From Bacillus pseudomycoides (GTDB taxonomy: Bacteria; Bacillota; Bacilli; Bacillales; Bacillaceae_G): 64,000 nt of DNA. Shown in pieces: positions 7,984-15,336 of the stretch. The notes under the pieces were generated by a model. That model saw only the letters and a list, made by a program, of their open reading frames with translations, was not told the DNA's origin and did not search any database. The number at the start of each line of letters is the position of its first letter. The stretch's first letter is position 1. The stretch spans positions 1,302,001 to 1,366,000 of the forward strand of contig NZ_CP064266.1 in the NCBI RefSeq assembly GCF_022811845.1. Reading direction: 5' to 3'. The translations under genes and the position numbers were made by a program.

Positions 7984-8513
7984 ATGAATAATATAAAAGT
8001 TGCTAGTATATTCCTTACTTCTGTTCTATTCTATCCCTTATCATGTAGCAGCAATTATCGTGCCCCAAAAATTGATAACAATGAAGTGAACATTGAAGTT
8101 ACTCAACCTAGCTTGATAATTAGTAAATAAACTGAACCACAAAACGTAACAATAGGAAATATTGCTAAAAATACTTAAAAGATGAAGTACAAGAGGTTAA
8201 CGCGTAACAAAAACAAGTTACCACTGAAAAGATGTTGAATTTCAACCTACAAGAAAATCAAACCGAAGTATGTCTTTCCCAATCATATAAAAATGATGAA
8301 ATATATGACCAAGACATCATTGCTCAAGTAGATAAACATGGGGTAATTAAGACAATTAGTGGTAAAGTTACCCAAAATCTAGAACAGCAACCTAATCTTA
8401 CTATAACAAATTTTTTGTCGAAAAATGAAGTAAAATCTATATTATGTCATAGACTTTACATTTTAGTGATAGAGGTTCAAAAAAAAAGAATAAAAAGATG
8501 TTTACCACTATAA
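7984..8513 (+). pseudogene. remnant of secreted neutral protease (NprB-like) propeptide
   Basis: Two broken reading frames lie where B. cereus-group strains carry a bacillolysin gene (nprB) divergent from plcR. The first (7984-8130) encodes MNNIKVASIFLTSVLF, a signal-like sequence, then stops. Two stops follow before the second frame (8232-8513), which contains DIIAQVDKHGVIKTISGKV and LEQQPNLT, typical of the FTP domain in thermolysin-family propeptides. No catalytic HExxH domain follows; a terminator comes directly after. The identification rests on the FTP-like stretch and the location. Whether the two pieces come from one gene is uncertain. Confidence 0.65.
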
Positions 8514-8531
8514 CCGGTAAACATCTTTTTT
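8492..8531. terminator. bidirectional terminator
   Basis: A 15-bp perfect stem (AAAAAGATGTTTACC / GGTAAACATCTTTTT) with a 9-nt loop and T-runs on both strands. It ends the response-regulator operon on the minus strand and the protease remnant on the plus strand. Confidence 0.85.
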
Positions 8532-9133
8532 CATATCCAGCCCTTTTCTTCCGCAATCGCAATTGCTTCAATTCGGTTTTTCGCATTTAATTTTGTTAAC
8601 ACATCTGAAATATAATTCCGTACAGTACCAGATGAAAGATACAGTGTCTTGGCAATTTCATTTGCTGTTTTTCCTTCTTTCGCTAACAAAAGTACTTCTT
8701 TCTCACGATCTGATAACGGATTTTGCTCTTGCCATAGTCCAAACATTAATTCAGGGGAAATCTCTCGTTTCCCTTGCATCACATTGCGAATCGCTGCCGC
8801 TAAATCTTCACTTGGGCTATCCTTTAATAAATATCCATGAACTCCTGCTTTCATTGCTCTTTCAAAATAACCTGGACGTGCGAATGTTGTTAAAATCATT
8901 ACTTTGCATAGTAATTTTTTCTTTTGCAATTCCTCTGCAACATCTAAACCACTTTGAATCGGCATTTCAATATCCATAATACTTATATCTGGCTGCAACT
9001 TTTCAATTAATTTTAAAGCTTCTTCACCATTCTCCGCCTGCCCTACCACTTCAATGTCATCTTCTAAATCAAGCAGAGCTCCGAGCGCTCCCCTAAGCAT
9101 TCGTTGATCCTCAGCAATGATGATTCTAATCAT
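8531..9133 (-). CDS. NarL/FixJ-type response regulator (YvfU-like)
   Basis: A 200-residue response regulator: receiver domain (residues 1-120) with phospho-acceptor D54 in SIMDIEMP and acidic D9, and a LuxR-type HTH (about 138-198; LSDREKEVLLLAKEGKTANE). It is the last gene of a four-gene set, ABC ATPase, permease, DesK-like kinase and regulator, the same order as B. subtilis yvfRSTU. Its start overlaps the kinase stop by four bases, so the pair is translationally coupled. The probable role is to control the adjacent ABC exporter in response to a membrane or drug signal; the signal itself cannot be read from the sequence. Confidence 0.9.
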   Translation of the reverse strand: MIRIIIAEDQRMLRGALGALLDLEDDIEVVGQAENGEEALKLIEKLQPDISIMDIEMPIQSGLDVAEELQKKKLLCKVMILTTFARPGYFERAMKAGVHGYLLKDSPSEDLAAAIRNVMQGKREISPELMFGLWQEQNPLSDREKEVLLLAKEGKTANEIAKTLYLSSGTVRNYISDVLTKLNAKNRIEAIAIAEEKGWI

Positions 9134-10260
9134 GCTCTCACCTCATCTTTTCCTGTTCTAATTACAATTGGAACCTTCACCGTTAACATCGTCCCAGGAT
9201 GCGTTTCATCTAGTTCAAGTGCTCCATCAATAAGTGCAAGCCGTTCTTTCATACCTAAAATTCCATTCCCATCATGACTTTGTGCTTGTAATCCCACTCC
9301 ATTATCTTTCACCTGCAAAATCAGTTCTCCTTGCGTTTCAAATAAGGAAACCATACATTCCGTCGCCTTACTATGCTTTACAACGTTCGTTACCGCTTCT
9401 CGCAAGCACATACCTACAATATTTTGCTCAAGTGGTGATAATGCACCAGAACTTGCTTTCTGCTTTACCTCTAGTGAAATATTAGCAGCTTGCAGGATAG
9501 CCTTTATTTGCTCAAGCTCTTCTTCCACAGTAATCATCCGCATATCGGAAATCAATTCACGCAATTGCTTTAAGGCTGTGCGCGATGTTTGCGTAATCTC
9601 CTTTGCTTCTATACTTGCACGCTCTGGATTTTTCACAATCAGCTTCTCAACAAGCTGACTTTTTAAAGTAATAAGAGATAACGTATGTCCTAACGTATCG
9701 TGAAGGTCCCTTGCAATTCGCTGACGTTCTTCGCGTTTTACTAAGTCTTTAATTTGTTCGTTTGCTTCACTTAACTGATGTCGTAATATCTTTTTTTGAT
9801 TAAAATTCCGCATGGCAAATGGTGTAATAAGCATTAAAATAAACATCGGTAAAGATCCAAATATAGATGTTAATGTGAAGTTCTTGCTATACACCAGCAC
9901 AAAGGTAACAATCATTGTTCCTAAAGAGAGTACTAATAGACGAAAGGCTTTTTTCGTTGGTGTAAATCCTATTGCATTTGCTGTAAAAAATCCTAAATAA
10001 ATAAAATAGGGATTGTAAAAAACCCCAAATAAAAATACAATCACCATCTGAATACATGCCCATAAAATAAATGTCTTTTTCACAAAATAAAGCTGACGGT
10101 ATGCAATGACAAAGATCACTAACATACCGCTTCCTAATATTAATCTCCATCCTGATTCATTAGATAAACCATATATCGGGAATACCAAGTATACAAACCA
10201 CATATATGGAAAGAACCCCATATGTTTTGGAAAAAGTTCAAACTGCTTCTTCTCTACCAT
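9130..10260 (-). CDS. DesK-type sensor histidine kinase (YvfT-like)
   Basis: The 376-residue sensor kinase has about five hydrophobic segments in residues 15-150 and no large extracellular domain, as in intramembrane-sensing kinases. A HisKA_3 dimerisation domain follows with phospho-acceptor H187 (RQRIARDLHDTLGH), then an HATPase_c domain with REAVTNVVKHS (N box) and VKDNGVGL (G box). It phosphorylates the regulator encoded immediately downstream. It starts next to the permease stop codon, so the four genes are very likely one transcript. Similar to B. subtilis YvfT. Confidence 0.9.
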   Translation of the reverse strand: MVEKKQFELFPKHMGFFPYMWFVYLVFPIYGLSNESGWRLILGSGMLVIFVIAYRQLYFVKKTFILWACIQMVIVFLFGVFYNPYFIYLGFFTANAIGFTPTKKAFRLLVLSLGTMIVTFVLVYSKNFTLTSIFGSLPMFILMLITPFAMRNFNQKKILRHQLSEANEQIKDLVKREERQRIARDLHDTLGHTLSLITLKSQLVEKLIVKNPERASIEAKEITQTSRTALKQLRELISDMRMITVEEELEQIKAILQAANISLEVKQKASSGALSPLEQNIVGMCLREAVTNVVKHSKATECMVSLFETQGELILQVKDNGVGLQAQSHDGNGILGMKERLALIDGALELDETHPGTMLTVKVPIVIRTGKDEVRA

Positions 10261-10995
10261 TTATACCGCTTCCTGTCTTTTTCTTATATATATTGATATT
10301 ACAACAAATATAAGGAAATAACCTCCTAAAGTCGCTACATTCTCCCAGCCTATCGATTTACCAGCTACAATATCCCATGCTCCACTTCCGAAGTGATACG
10401 TTGGTGTCCACTCTCCAATTGTTCTTAATACCTTTGGAAAGATTTCAATTGGCATCCATAAGCCGCCTAAAACTGCTAAACTCATATTTAAAATGTTCGC
10501 AAGCCCTGCAGCTGCGTCCGCTTTCTTAATGGAACCAATAACTGTTCCTAGCGCTAAAAATGGTGTAACACCTAATAATAACCACAATCCGGCACCAATC
10601 CATTGTCCAACCGTTAACGATACGTCATTAATTAATATCCCTGCAATAAAGATCACAAGTATTGAAAAAGCATTTACCGCCGTTTGCGAAATAATTTTAG
10701 CCGTTATATATGCCCCCTCTGGAAGCGGTGTAATTTTTAAAAGATGTGTCCATCCTTGCCCCTTTTCTTGGGAAAGTCTCACACCAAAACTAAAAAGTGC
10801 TGTTCCTACAATACTGAAAGTTGCCATCGAAATTAAATAATGGGCCTTCCAAGCATCTCCGTTTTGTGGCACTTGAATCACGTTTGTAAAAATGTAATAA
10901 AATAAAACTGGCATTAATAGTGAGAAAAAGATAAATAATTTATTGCGGAACGTACGAAAAATCTCTATTTTGCATTGCATCCATAATGCTTTCAT
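10261..10995 (-). CDS. ABC-2 type transporter permease (YvfS-like)
   Basis: A 244-residue integral membrane protein with six predicted membrane segments of the ABC-2 type, starting MKALWMQCKIEIFRTFRN and ending with a basic tail (IYIRKRQEAV). It pairs with the ATPase encoded just upstream, whose frame it overlaps by four bases. Such ABC-2 exporters next to DesK-type kinases often move peptides, drugs or lipids outward. The substrate is unknown here. Confidence 0.88.
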   Translation of the reverse strand: MKALWMQCKIEIFRTFRNKLFIFFSLLMPVLFYYIFTNVIQVPQNGDAWKAHYLISMATFSIVGTALFSFGVRLSQEKGQGWTHLLKITPLPEGAYITAKIISQTAVNAFSILVIFIAGILINDVSLTVGQWIGAGLWLLLGVTPFLALGTVIGSIKKADAAAGLANILNMSLAVLGGLWMPIEIFPKVLRTIGEWTPTYHFGSGAWDIVAGKSIGWENVATLGGYFLIFVVISIYIRKRQEAV

Positions 10996-11894
10996 ACGAT
11001 TCCCTCCTTTTGATTTGCAACAAACTGTTCAAACGCTTCATCAAGACTTCCCCGCTCAACTGAAATATCTGTAACAGGTAAATTCTGTTTATAAATTGCT
11101 TGTAACGTAGCATCCGTATCATCTGTTGTTAAAATTATGCGCCCCTCATGGAACTGTGCGCCTTTTACATGCGGTAATTCCTTCAACAAACATGTAGGAA
11201 TTTTTTCTTTGGCATAAAATGAGATTGTTTTTTGCGAAATTGTTGCTTTCATTTCATCTGGCGTACCATCTGCAATGATTTTCCCGTTCGCAAATAATAA
11301 AATGCGATCTGCTAATGCATCAGCTTCTTCTAAATAATGCGTTGTTAAAATAATCGTTTTCCCTTCACTCGATAACTTTCGAATCGTCTCCCAAAATGTT
11401 TTCCTAGACGTAATATCCATTCCTACAGTCGGTTCATCTAAAAACAATAAATCTGGGTTTCCAGCAAGTGCGAGTGCAAAGTTTAAACGTCTTTTCTGAC
11501 CACCTGATAATTTTTCACAACGTTGTTTTTTCTCTGATTCTAGATTTGATAGCTGGAGTAATGTTTCTTTTGCAACTGGATTCGTATAATAACTACGGAA
11601 TAGGTTAATTGCTTCCTCCACCGATATACCATCGATAACACTTACCTCTTGTAGCATTGCACCAAGACGATTACGAACACTTTGATGTTTTGGGCTCTTT
11701 CCAAATATAGAAACACTTCCTTCTGAGGGATTCTTTAATCCGAGCATCATTGAGATCGCCGTTGTTTTCCCTGCACCATTTGGTCCAAGAAGTGCAACAA
11801 TCTGCCCCTTCTCTACATGAAATGAAACATTATTTACAGCCTTTTTATGTTTAAATGTTTTTGAAACATTATTTACTTCAATAATCTTTTCCAT
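10992..11894 (-). CDS. ABC transporter ATP-binding protein (YvfR-like)
   Basis: This 300-residue ABC ATPase has Walker A GPNGAGKTT (residues 37-45), the signature LSGGQKRRL, Walker B LLFLDEP, and a switch His in LTTHYLEEADALADR. The C-terminal 80 residues are the extension usual in DrrA/CcmA-like exporter ATPases. It is the first gene of the yvfRSTU-like operon; GGAGGTGGAG stands just before the ATG. It powers the ABC-2 permease encoded downstream. A drug- or lipid-export role is inferred from family only. Confidence 0.92.
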   Translation of the reverse strand: MEKIIEVNNVSKTFKHKKAVNNVSFHVEKGQIVALLGPNGAGKTTAISMMLGLKNPSEGSVSIFGKSPKHQSVRNRLGAMLQEVSVIDGISVEEAINLFRSYYTNPVAKETLLQLSNLESEKKQRCEKLSGGQKRRLNFALALAGNPDLLFLDEPTVGMDITSRKTFWETIRKLSSEGKTIILTTHYLEEADALADRILLFANGKIIADGTPDEMKATISQKTISFYAKEKIPTCLLKELPHVKGAQFHEGRIILTTDDTDATLQAIYKQNLPVTDISVERGSLDEAFEQFVANQKEGIV

Positions 11895-12113
11895 CTCTCC
11901 ACCTCCGTCATTCCTTATATTTACATTGTATAAATTGGAAGAGTTGGAAAACAGTAAGTTACGTCATGATATGAATATGACATTTGTCATGAAGTTCCTA
12001 TGAAGCCCGTCAAGCCGTTCAAAAATAGGGCTAATCGCACGCAAGTAGCAGGACAAAAATAAACATGATACAATCGTATAAGATTTACAATCGAGGAAGG
12101 ACAGTGGTTTTTT

Positions 12114-12860
12114 ATGATTATTCGTAATGAACAAGATTTGGAAGGTTTACGAAAAATCGGCCGCGTTGTTGCGCTTGCACGTGAAGAAATGAAAAAACAA
12201 GCAAAACCAGGTATGACAACGAAAGAGCTTGATTTAATCGGTAAAAAAATATTAGATGAGCACGGTGCTATTTCTGCACCTGAAAAAGAATATGATTTCC
12301 CAGGCTTCACTTGTATTAGTGTAAATGAAGAAGTTGCTCACGGTATTCCAAAAGATCAAGTGTTAAAAGAAGGCGACTTAGTAAATGTTGATGTATCTGC
12401 AGCACTTGACGGTTATTATGCAGATACAGGAATTTCTTTTGTTCTTGGTCAAGATGAAGAAAAGGAAAAACTTTGCCAAGCTGCAGTAGACGCATTTTGG
12501 GCAGCAATGAAAAAAGTAAAAGCTGGTTCAAAACAAAACCAAATCGGTCGTGCAGTTTCTAACTTTGCCCATAAAAATGGCTATGCTGTTATCCAAAACT
12601 TAACAGGTCACGGCATTGGGCTTAGCTTACATGAAGCACCAAACCATATTCTAAGCTACTATGATCCAATGGATAATGCACTTCTTAAAGATGGTCTTGT
12701 TATAGCTGTGGAGCCTTTCATTTCTATGAAAGCTGACCATATTATTGAACGCGGCGATGATGGCTGGACATTTGTAACACCAGATAAAAGCCTTGTTGCA
12801 CAATGTGAACATACAGTTGTCGTAACACGTGGTGAACCAATTATTTTAACTGCGCTATAA
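12114..12860 (+). CDS. map: type I methionine aminopeptidase
   Basis: A 248-residue metallopeptidase that removes the initiator methionine from nascent proteins. All five metal ligands are visible: D93 and D104 (NVDVSAALDGYYADTG), H166 (GHGIGL), E200 (VEPF) and E232 (QCEHT); H173 (HEAP) is the substrate-contact His. Length and sequence are closer to B. subtilis MapB/YflG than to the ribosomal-operon map, so it is probably the second Map of the genome. GAGGAAGG lies 13 bases before the ATG, a long spacing. It is monocistronic, ended by a strong terminator. A decayed partial copy lies at 14976-15160. Confidence 0.95.
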   Translation: MIIRNEQDLEGLRKIGRVVALAREEMKKQAKPGMTTKELDLIGKKILDEHGAISAPEKEYDFPGFTCISVNEEVAHGIPKDQVLKEGDLVNVDVSAALDGYYADTGISFVLGQDEEKEKLCQAAVDAFWAAMKKVKAGSKQNQIGRAVSNFAHKNGYAVIQNLTGHGIGLSLHEAPNHILSYYDPMDNALLKDGLVIAVEPFISMKADHIIERGDDGWTFVTPDKSLVAQCEHTVVVTRGEPIILTAL

Positions 12861-12864
12861 AAAG

Positions 12865-12895
12865 AAAAAGGAATGCAAATGACATTCCTTTTTCT
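12865..12895 (+). terminator. terminator of map
   Basis: The hairpin AAAAGGAATG / CATTCCTTTTT, seven bases after the map stop codon, with a short T-run. Confidence 0.85.
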
Positions 12896-12902
12896 ATGCA
12901 AA

Positions 12903-12938
12903 AGAAGAAGAGAAATCAGCATTGATTTCTCTTCTTCT
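12903..12938. repeat. 16-bp perfect inverted repeat
   Basis: AGAAGAAGAGAAATCA and its complement are separated by GCAT. It has no T-run and lies just after the map terminator. It could be a second stabilising hairpin. The rest of the gene-free stretch to 13303 holds only a weaker hairpin (about 13019-13055) and the PlcR box at 13160. Confidence 0.6.
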
Positions 12939-13159
12939 CATATGGATACCTTACATATTCACTAATGATAATCATGAAATGTGGGAACATGATTACCACA
13001 GTTAAGAGGTTCAAGCACGAGAAACAGAAATCCCATCCTGAATTTCTGTCTCTCTACATAATCTAAAGTTTGGGTACACTAGACATGCATTTTAGGGGCT
13101 TTCAAAACAAGAAAGCGAACCTTCTTTTAAAATGATAACATATACACTTCCTCTGAAAA

Positions 13160-13175
13160 TATGTAAATATGCATA
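13160..13175 (+). promoter_or_regulatory. perfect PlcR box
   Basis: TATGTAAATATGCATA matches the PlcR consensus TATGNANNNNTNCATA at every defined position. It lies 129 bp upstream of the secreted aminopeptidase start, a usual distance for PlcR activation, and 6 kb from plcR itself. Confidence 0.85.
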
Positions 13176-13303
13176 TACAAATTATTCTTACTTTTATTTC
13201 TCAACTCGAATTAATTGAAAATACAAAAAATAACAAGTAGAATGGAGTCGTTATCCGTCTTCTTTTGTCAGTCAGATAGAATAGAAGAATGGGAGAGGAA
13301 TAT

Positions 13304-14704
13304 ATGAAGAGAACATTGAAACAAAAAATAGTAAGCTCTTTGCTTGCTGCAACACTCGCTGTCAGCTTAGCTCCAATTGGACAAGCAAAGGCTGATTCCC
13401 CGCAAACAACAATTGAGACTCCACCTATTACAAAGCAAGTTGATGCGAATCGTGCAATCGAACATATCCGTTTTTTATCAGAAACCATTGGCCCGCGCCC
13501 TGGTGGAACACAATCAGAAAAATGGGCCTCTCGCTATGTTGGGATGAAATTACAGTCAATGGGATATGAAGTAGAATATCAACCATTTGCTGTACCTGAT
13601 CAATATGTAGGATTTATTGATTCCCCTTTATCTCGTTCAAAGAATTGGCAAGCAGGTGCTGCTCCGAATGCTTTAATTTCTACTGAGGCTGTTACCGCTC
13701 CCCTCATTTTTGTACCAAATGGAACAAACCTAGACGAAATTCCAAATGAGGTAAACGGGAAAATTGTCTTATTTGAAAGAGGTGCAACAGTAGCAGACTA
13801 CAACAAACAAGTAGAAAATGCCGTTGCAAAAGGTGCAAAGGGTGTCCTCTTATATAGTTTAATTGGCGGCCGCGGTAACTATGGACAAACATTCAATCCA
13901 AGATTAACGAAAAAACAGTCAATCCCTGTATTTGGCCTTGCTTATGCACAAGGAAATGCATTCAAAGAAGAATTAGCGAAAAAAGGTAATACAATCCTTT
14001 CTTTAAAAGCACGACATGAATCAAACTTACAATCACTAAACGTTATCGCGAAAAAGAAACCAAAAAACAGCACTGGAAATGAAAAAGCTGTTATCGTAAG
14101 TTCCCACTATGACAGCGTTGCTGGAGCACCAGGAGCAAACGACAATGCCTCTGGAACAGGTTTAGTATTAGAATTAGCTCGCGCATTTCAAAATGTAGAA
14201 ACTGACAAGGAAATCCGTTTTATTGCTTTCGGATCAGAAGAAATGGGACTAATCGGATCTGAACATTACGTTGACAACTTATCACAAACAGAACGCGATC
14301 GTATTTTAGGTGTGTTTAATGCTGATATGGTTGCTACAAGCTATGAGAAAGCAAAAAATTTATATGCAATGACTCCAGATGGATCTACGAATCTTGTAAC
14401 GGATGCTGCACTAAATGCCAGTAAACAATTAAATAATGATTTTGTTCTTCAAGGGAAATTCGGTTCTAGTGACCATGTACCGTTTGCTTATGCTGGCATC
14501 CCTGCAGCTCTGTTCATTTGGATGGGGGTAGATAGCTGGGATCCACTTATCTATCATATTGAAAAGGTATACCATACACCACAAGATAACGTTCTAGAAA
14601 ACATTTCACCGGAGCGTATGAAAATGGCGTTAGATGTCATTGGTACTGGTGTTTATGATGTTCTTCAAAAACCAGCTATACAAACAGGGCAGAAAGCTGC
14701 TTAA
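13304..14704 (+). CDS. secreted M28 family aminopeptidase (YwaD-like), PlcR-regulated
   Basis: A 466-residue exported zinc aminopeptidase. It opens with a Sec signal peptide (MKRTLKQKIVSSLLAATLAV... ending near QAKA), then an inserted PA domain (about 140-235), then the M28 peptidase domain. Metal and catalytic residues are visible: HYDS (His, Asp), GANDNASG (bridging Asp), SEEMGL (Glu pair), NADMVA (Asp) and the late His of YHTPQD. GGGAGAGGA precedes the ATG at 13304; an ATG at 13289 lacks a site and would spoil the signal peptide. A perfect PlcR box upstream makes it a likely member of the PlcR regulon. It resembles B. subtilis YwaD. Confidence 0.92.
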   Translation: MKRTLKQKIVSSLLAATLAVSLAPIGQAKADSPQTTIETPPITKQVDANRAIEHIRFLSETIGPRPGGTQSEKWASRYVGMKLQSMGYEVEYQPFAVPDQYVGFIDSPLSRSKNWQAGAAPNALISTEAVTAPLIFVPNGTNLDEIPNEVNGKIVLFERGATVADYNKQVENAVAKGAKGVLLYSLIGGRGNYGQTFNPRLTKKQSIPVFGLAYAQGNAFKEELAKKGNTILSLKARHESNLQSLNVIAKKKPKNSTGNEKAVIVSSHYDSVAGAPGANDNASGTGLVLELARAFQNVETDKEIRFIAFGSEEMGLIGSEHYVDNLSQTERDRILGVFNADMVATSYEKAKNLYAMTPDGSTNLVTDAALNASKQLNNDFVLQGKFGSSDHVPFAYAGIPAALFIWMGVDSWDPLIYHIEKVYHTPQDNVLENISPERMKMALDVIGTGVYDVLQKPAIQTGQKAA

Positions 14705-14712
14705 TTATCATC

Positions 14713-14743
14713 AAAGCCACCATTTAGAACTGGTGGCTTTTTT
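14713..14743 (+). terminator. terminator of the secreted aminopeptidase gene
   Basis: A stem of 10 bp (AAAGCCACCA / TGGTGGCTTT) with an 8-nt loop and a T-run, nine bases after the stop codon. Confidence 0.88.
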
Positions 14744-14756
14744 ATATTGAAATAAA

Positions 14757-14772
14757 TATGCATAAATACATC
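14757..14772 (+). promoter_or_regulatory. PlcR-like box with one mismatch
   Basis: TATGCATAAATACATC matches TATGNANNNNTNCATA except for the final base. It lies 77 bp before the short exported ORF at 14849, which suggests that ORF is or was a PlcR target. Confidence 0.55.
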
Positions 14773-14848
14773 GCTATTTCAATATATTATCATGTATAAT
14801 ACTAACTATAACAATAATGATTATAGCTAATAAGAATGCATTTCTATT

Positions 14849-14977
14849 ATGAAAAAGATGATACTTGCAGGTGCATTAACTTTTGCTGGACTGACAGGAG
14901 CTACAGCTTTTATTCCAGAAACGAAAGCTGCCACGGCAACCATTCAAGATCAAACCTTTACAAAATACTATTTCTAA
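14849..14977 (+). CDS. truncated small exported protein
   Basis: A 42-residue ORF starting MKKMILAGALTFAGLTGATA, a clear Sec signal peptide with likely cleavage near TKAA, then only about 15 mature residues before a stop. Directly after the stop the DNA changes to a decayed copy of map. The ORF therefore looks like the front of a longer secreted protein cut off by a rearrangement. It has no convincing Shine-Dalgarno close to the ATG. A PlcR-like box lies upstream. I do not recognise the family of the lost part. Confidence 0.5.
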   Translation: MKKMILAGALTFAGLTGATAFIPETKAATATIQDQTFTKYYF

Positions 14978-15160
14978 TTTCGCCATAAAAATAGCTATAC
15001 AGTTATCCAAAACGTAATGGAACATGGCATTGACCATAAGCTTACATGAGATACCAAATCACATTCTAAGCTTATGCTTCAATGGATAATGCACTTCTTA
15101 AAGATGGTTTTTTATCAATTTAGAGCCGTTCATCTCTGTGAAAGTTGGCCATATTATTGA
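14976..15160 (+). pseudogene. decayed partial copy of map
   Basis: This 185-bp stretch aligns without large gaps to map (about 12561-12751, codons 151-212). Matching blocks include GCCATAAAAAT, GTTATCCAAAAC, GCTTACATGA, CATATTCTAAGCT / CACATTCTAAGCT, AATGGATAATGCACTTCTTA and CCATATTATTGA. Several stops and indels break the frame. It is the same strand as map and 2.4 kb downstream, so it is a duplication remnant rather than a working gene. Confidence 0.85.
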
Positions 15161-15336
15161 GTCCACTTTGAAAACGCTCTCTTTTTTCGATAAAAAAACC
15201 CCCTTCAGGTTGCATTCTTTCCTTCACCTTATCATGAAGTTTTTTTGAATATCTACCTAAAGGGAGTAATATCAATAGTAATTTTTTAATTTGTGTACTA
15301 CTCGGATTACAGTGTAATCAATAATCTAAAGCTTTT

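Noticed and set aside
10493..10840. 115-codon plus-strand frame
   Set aside because: Antisense shadow of the ABC-2 permease gene.
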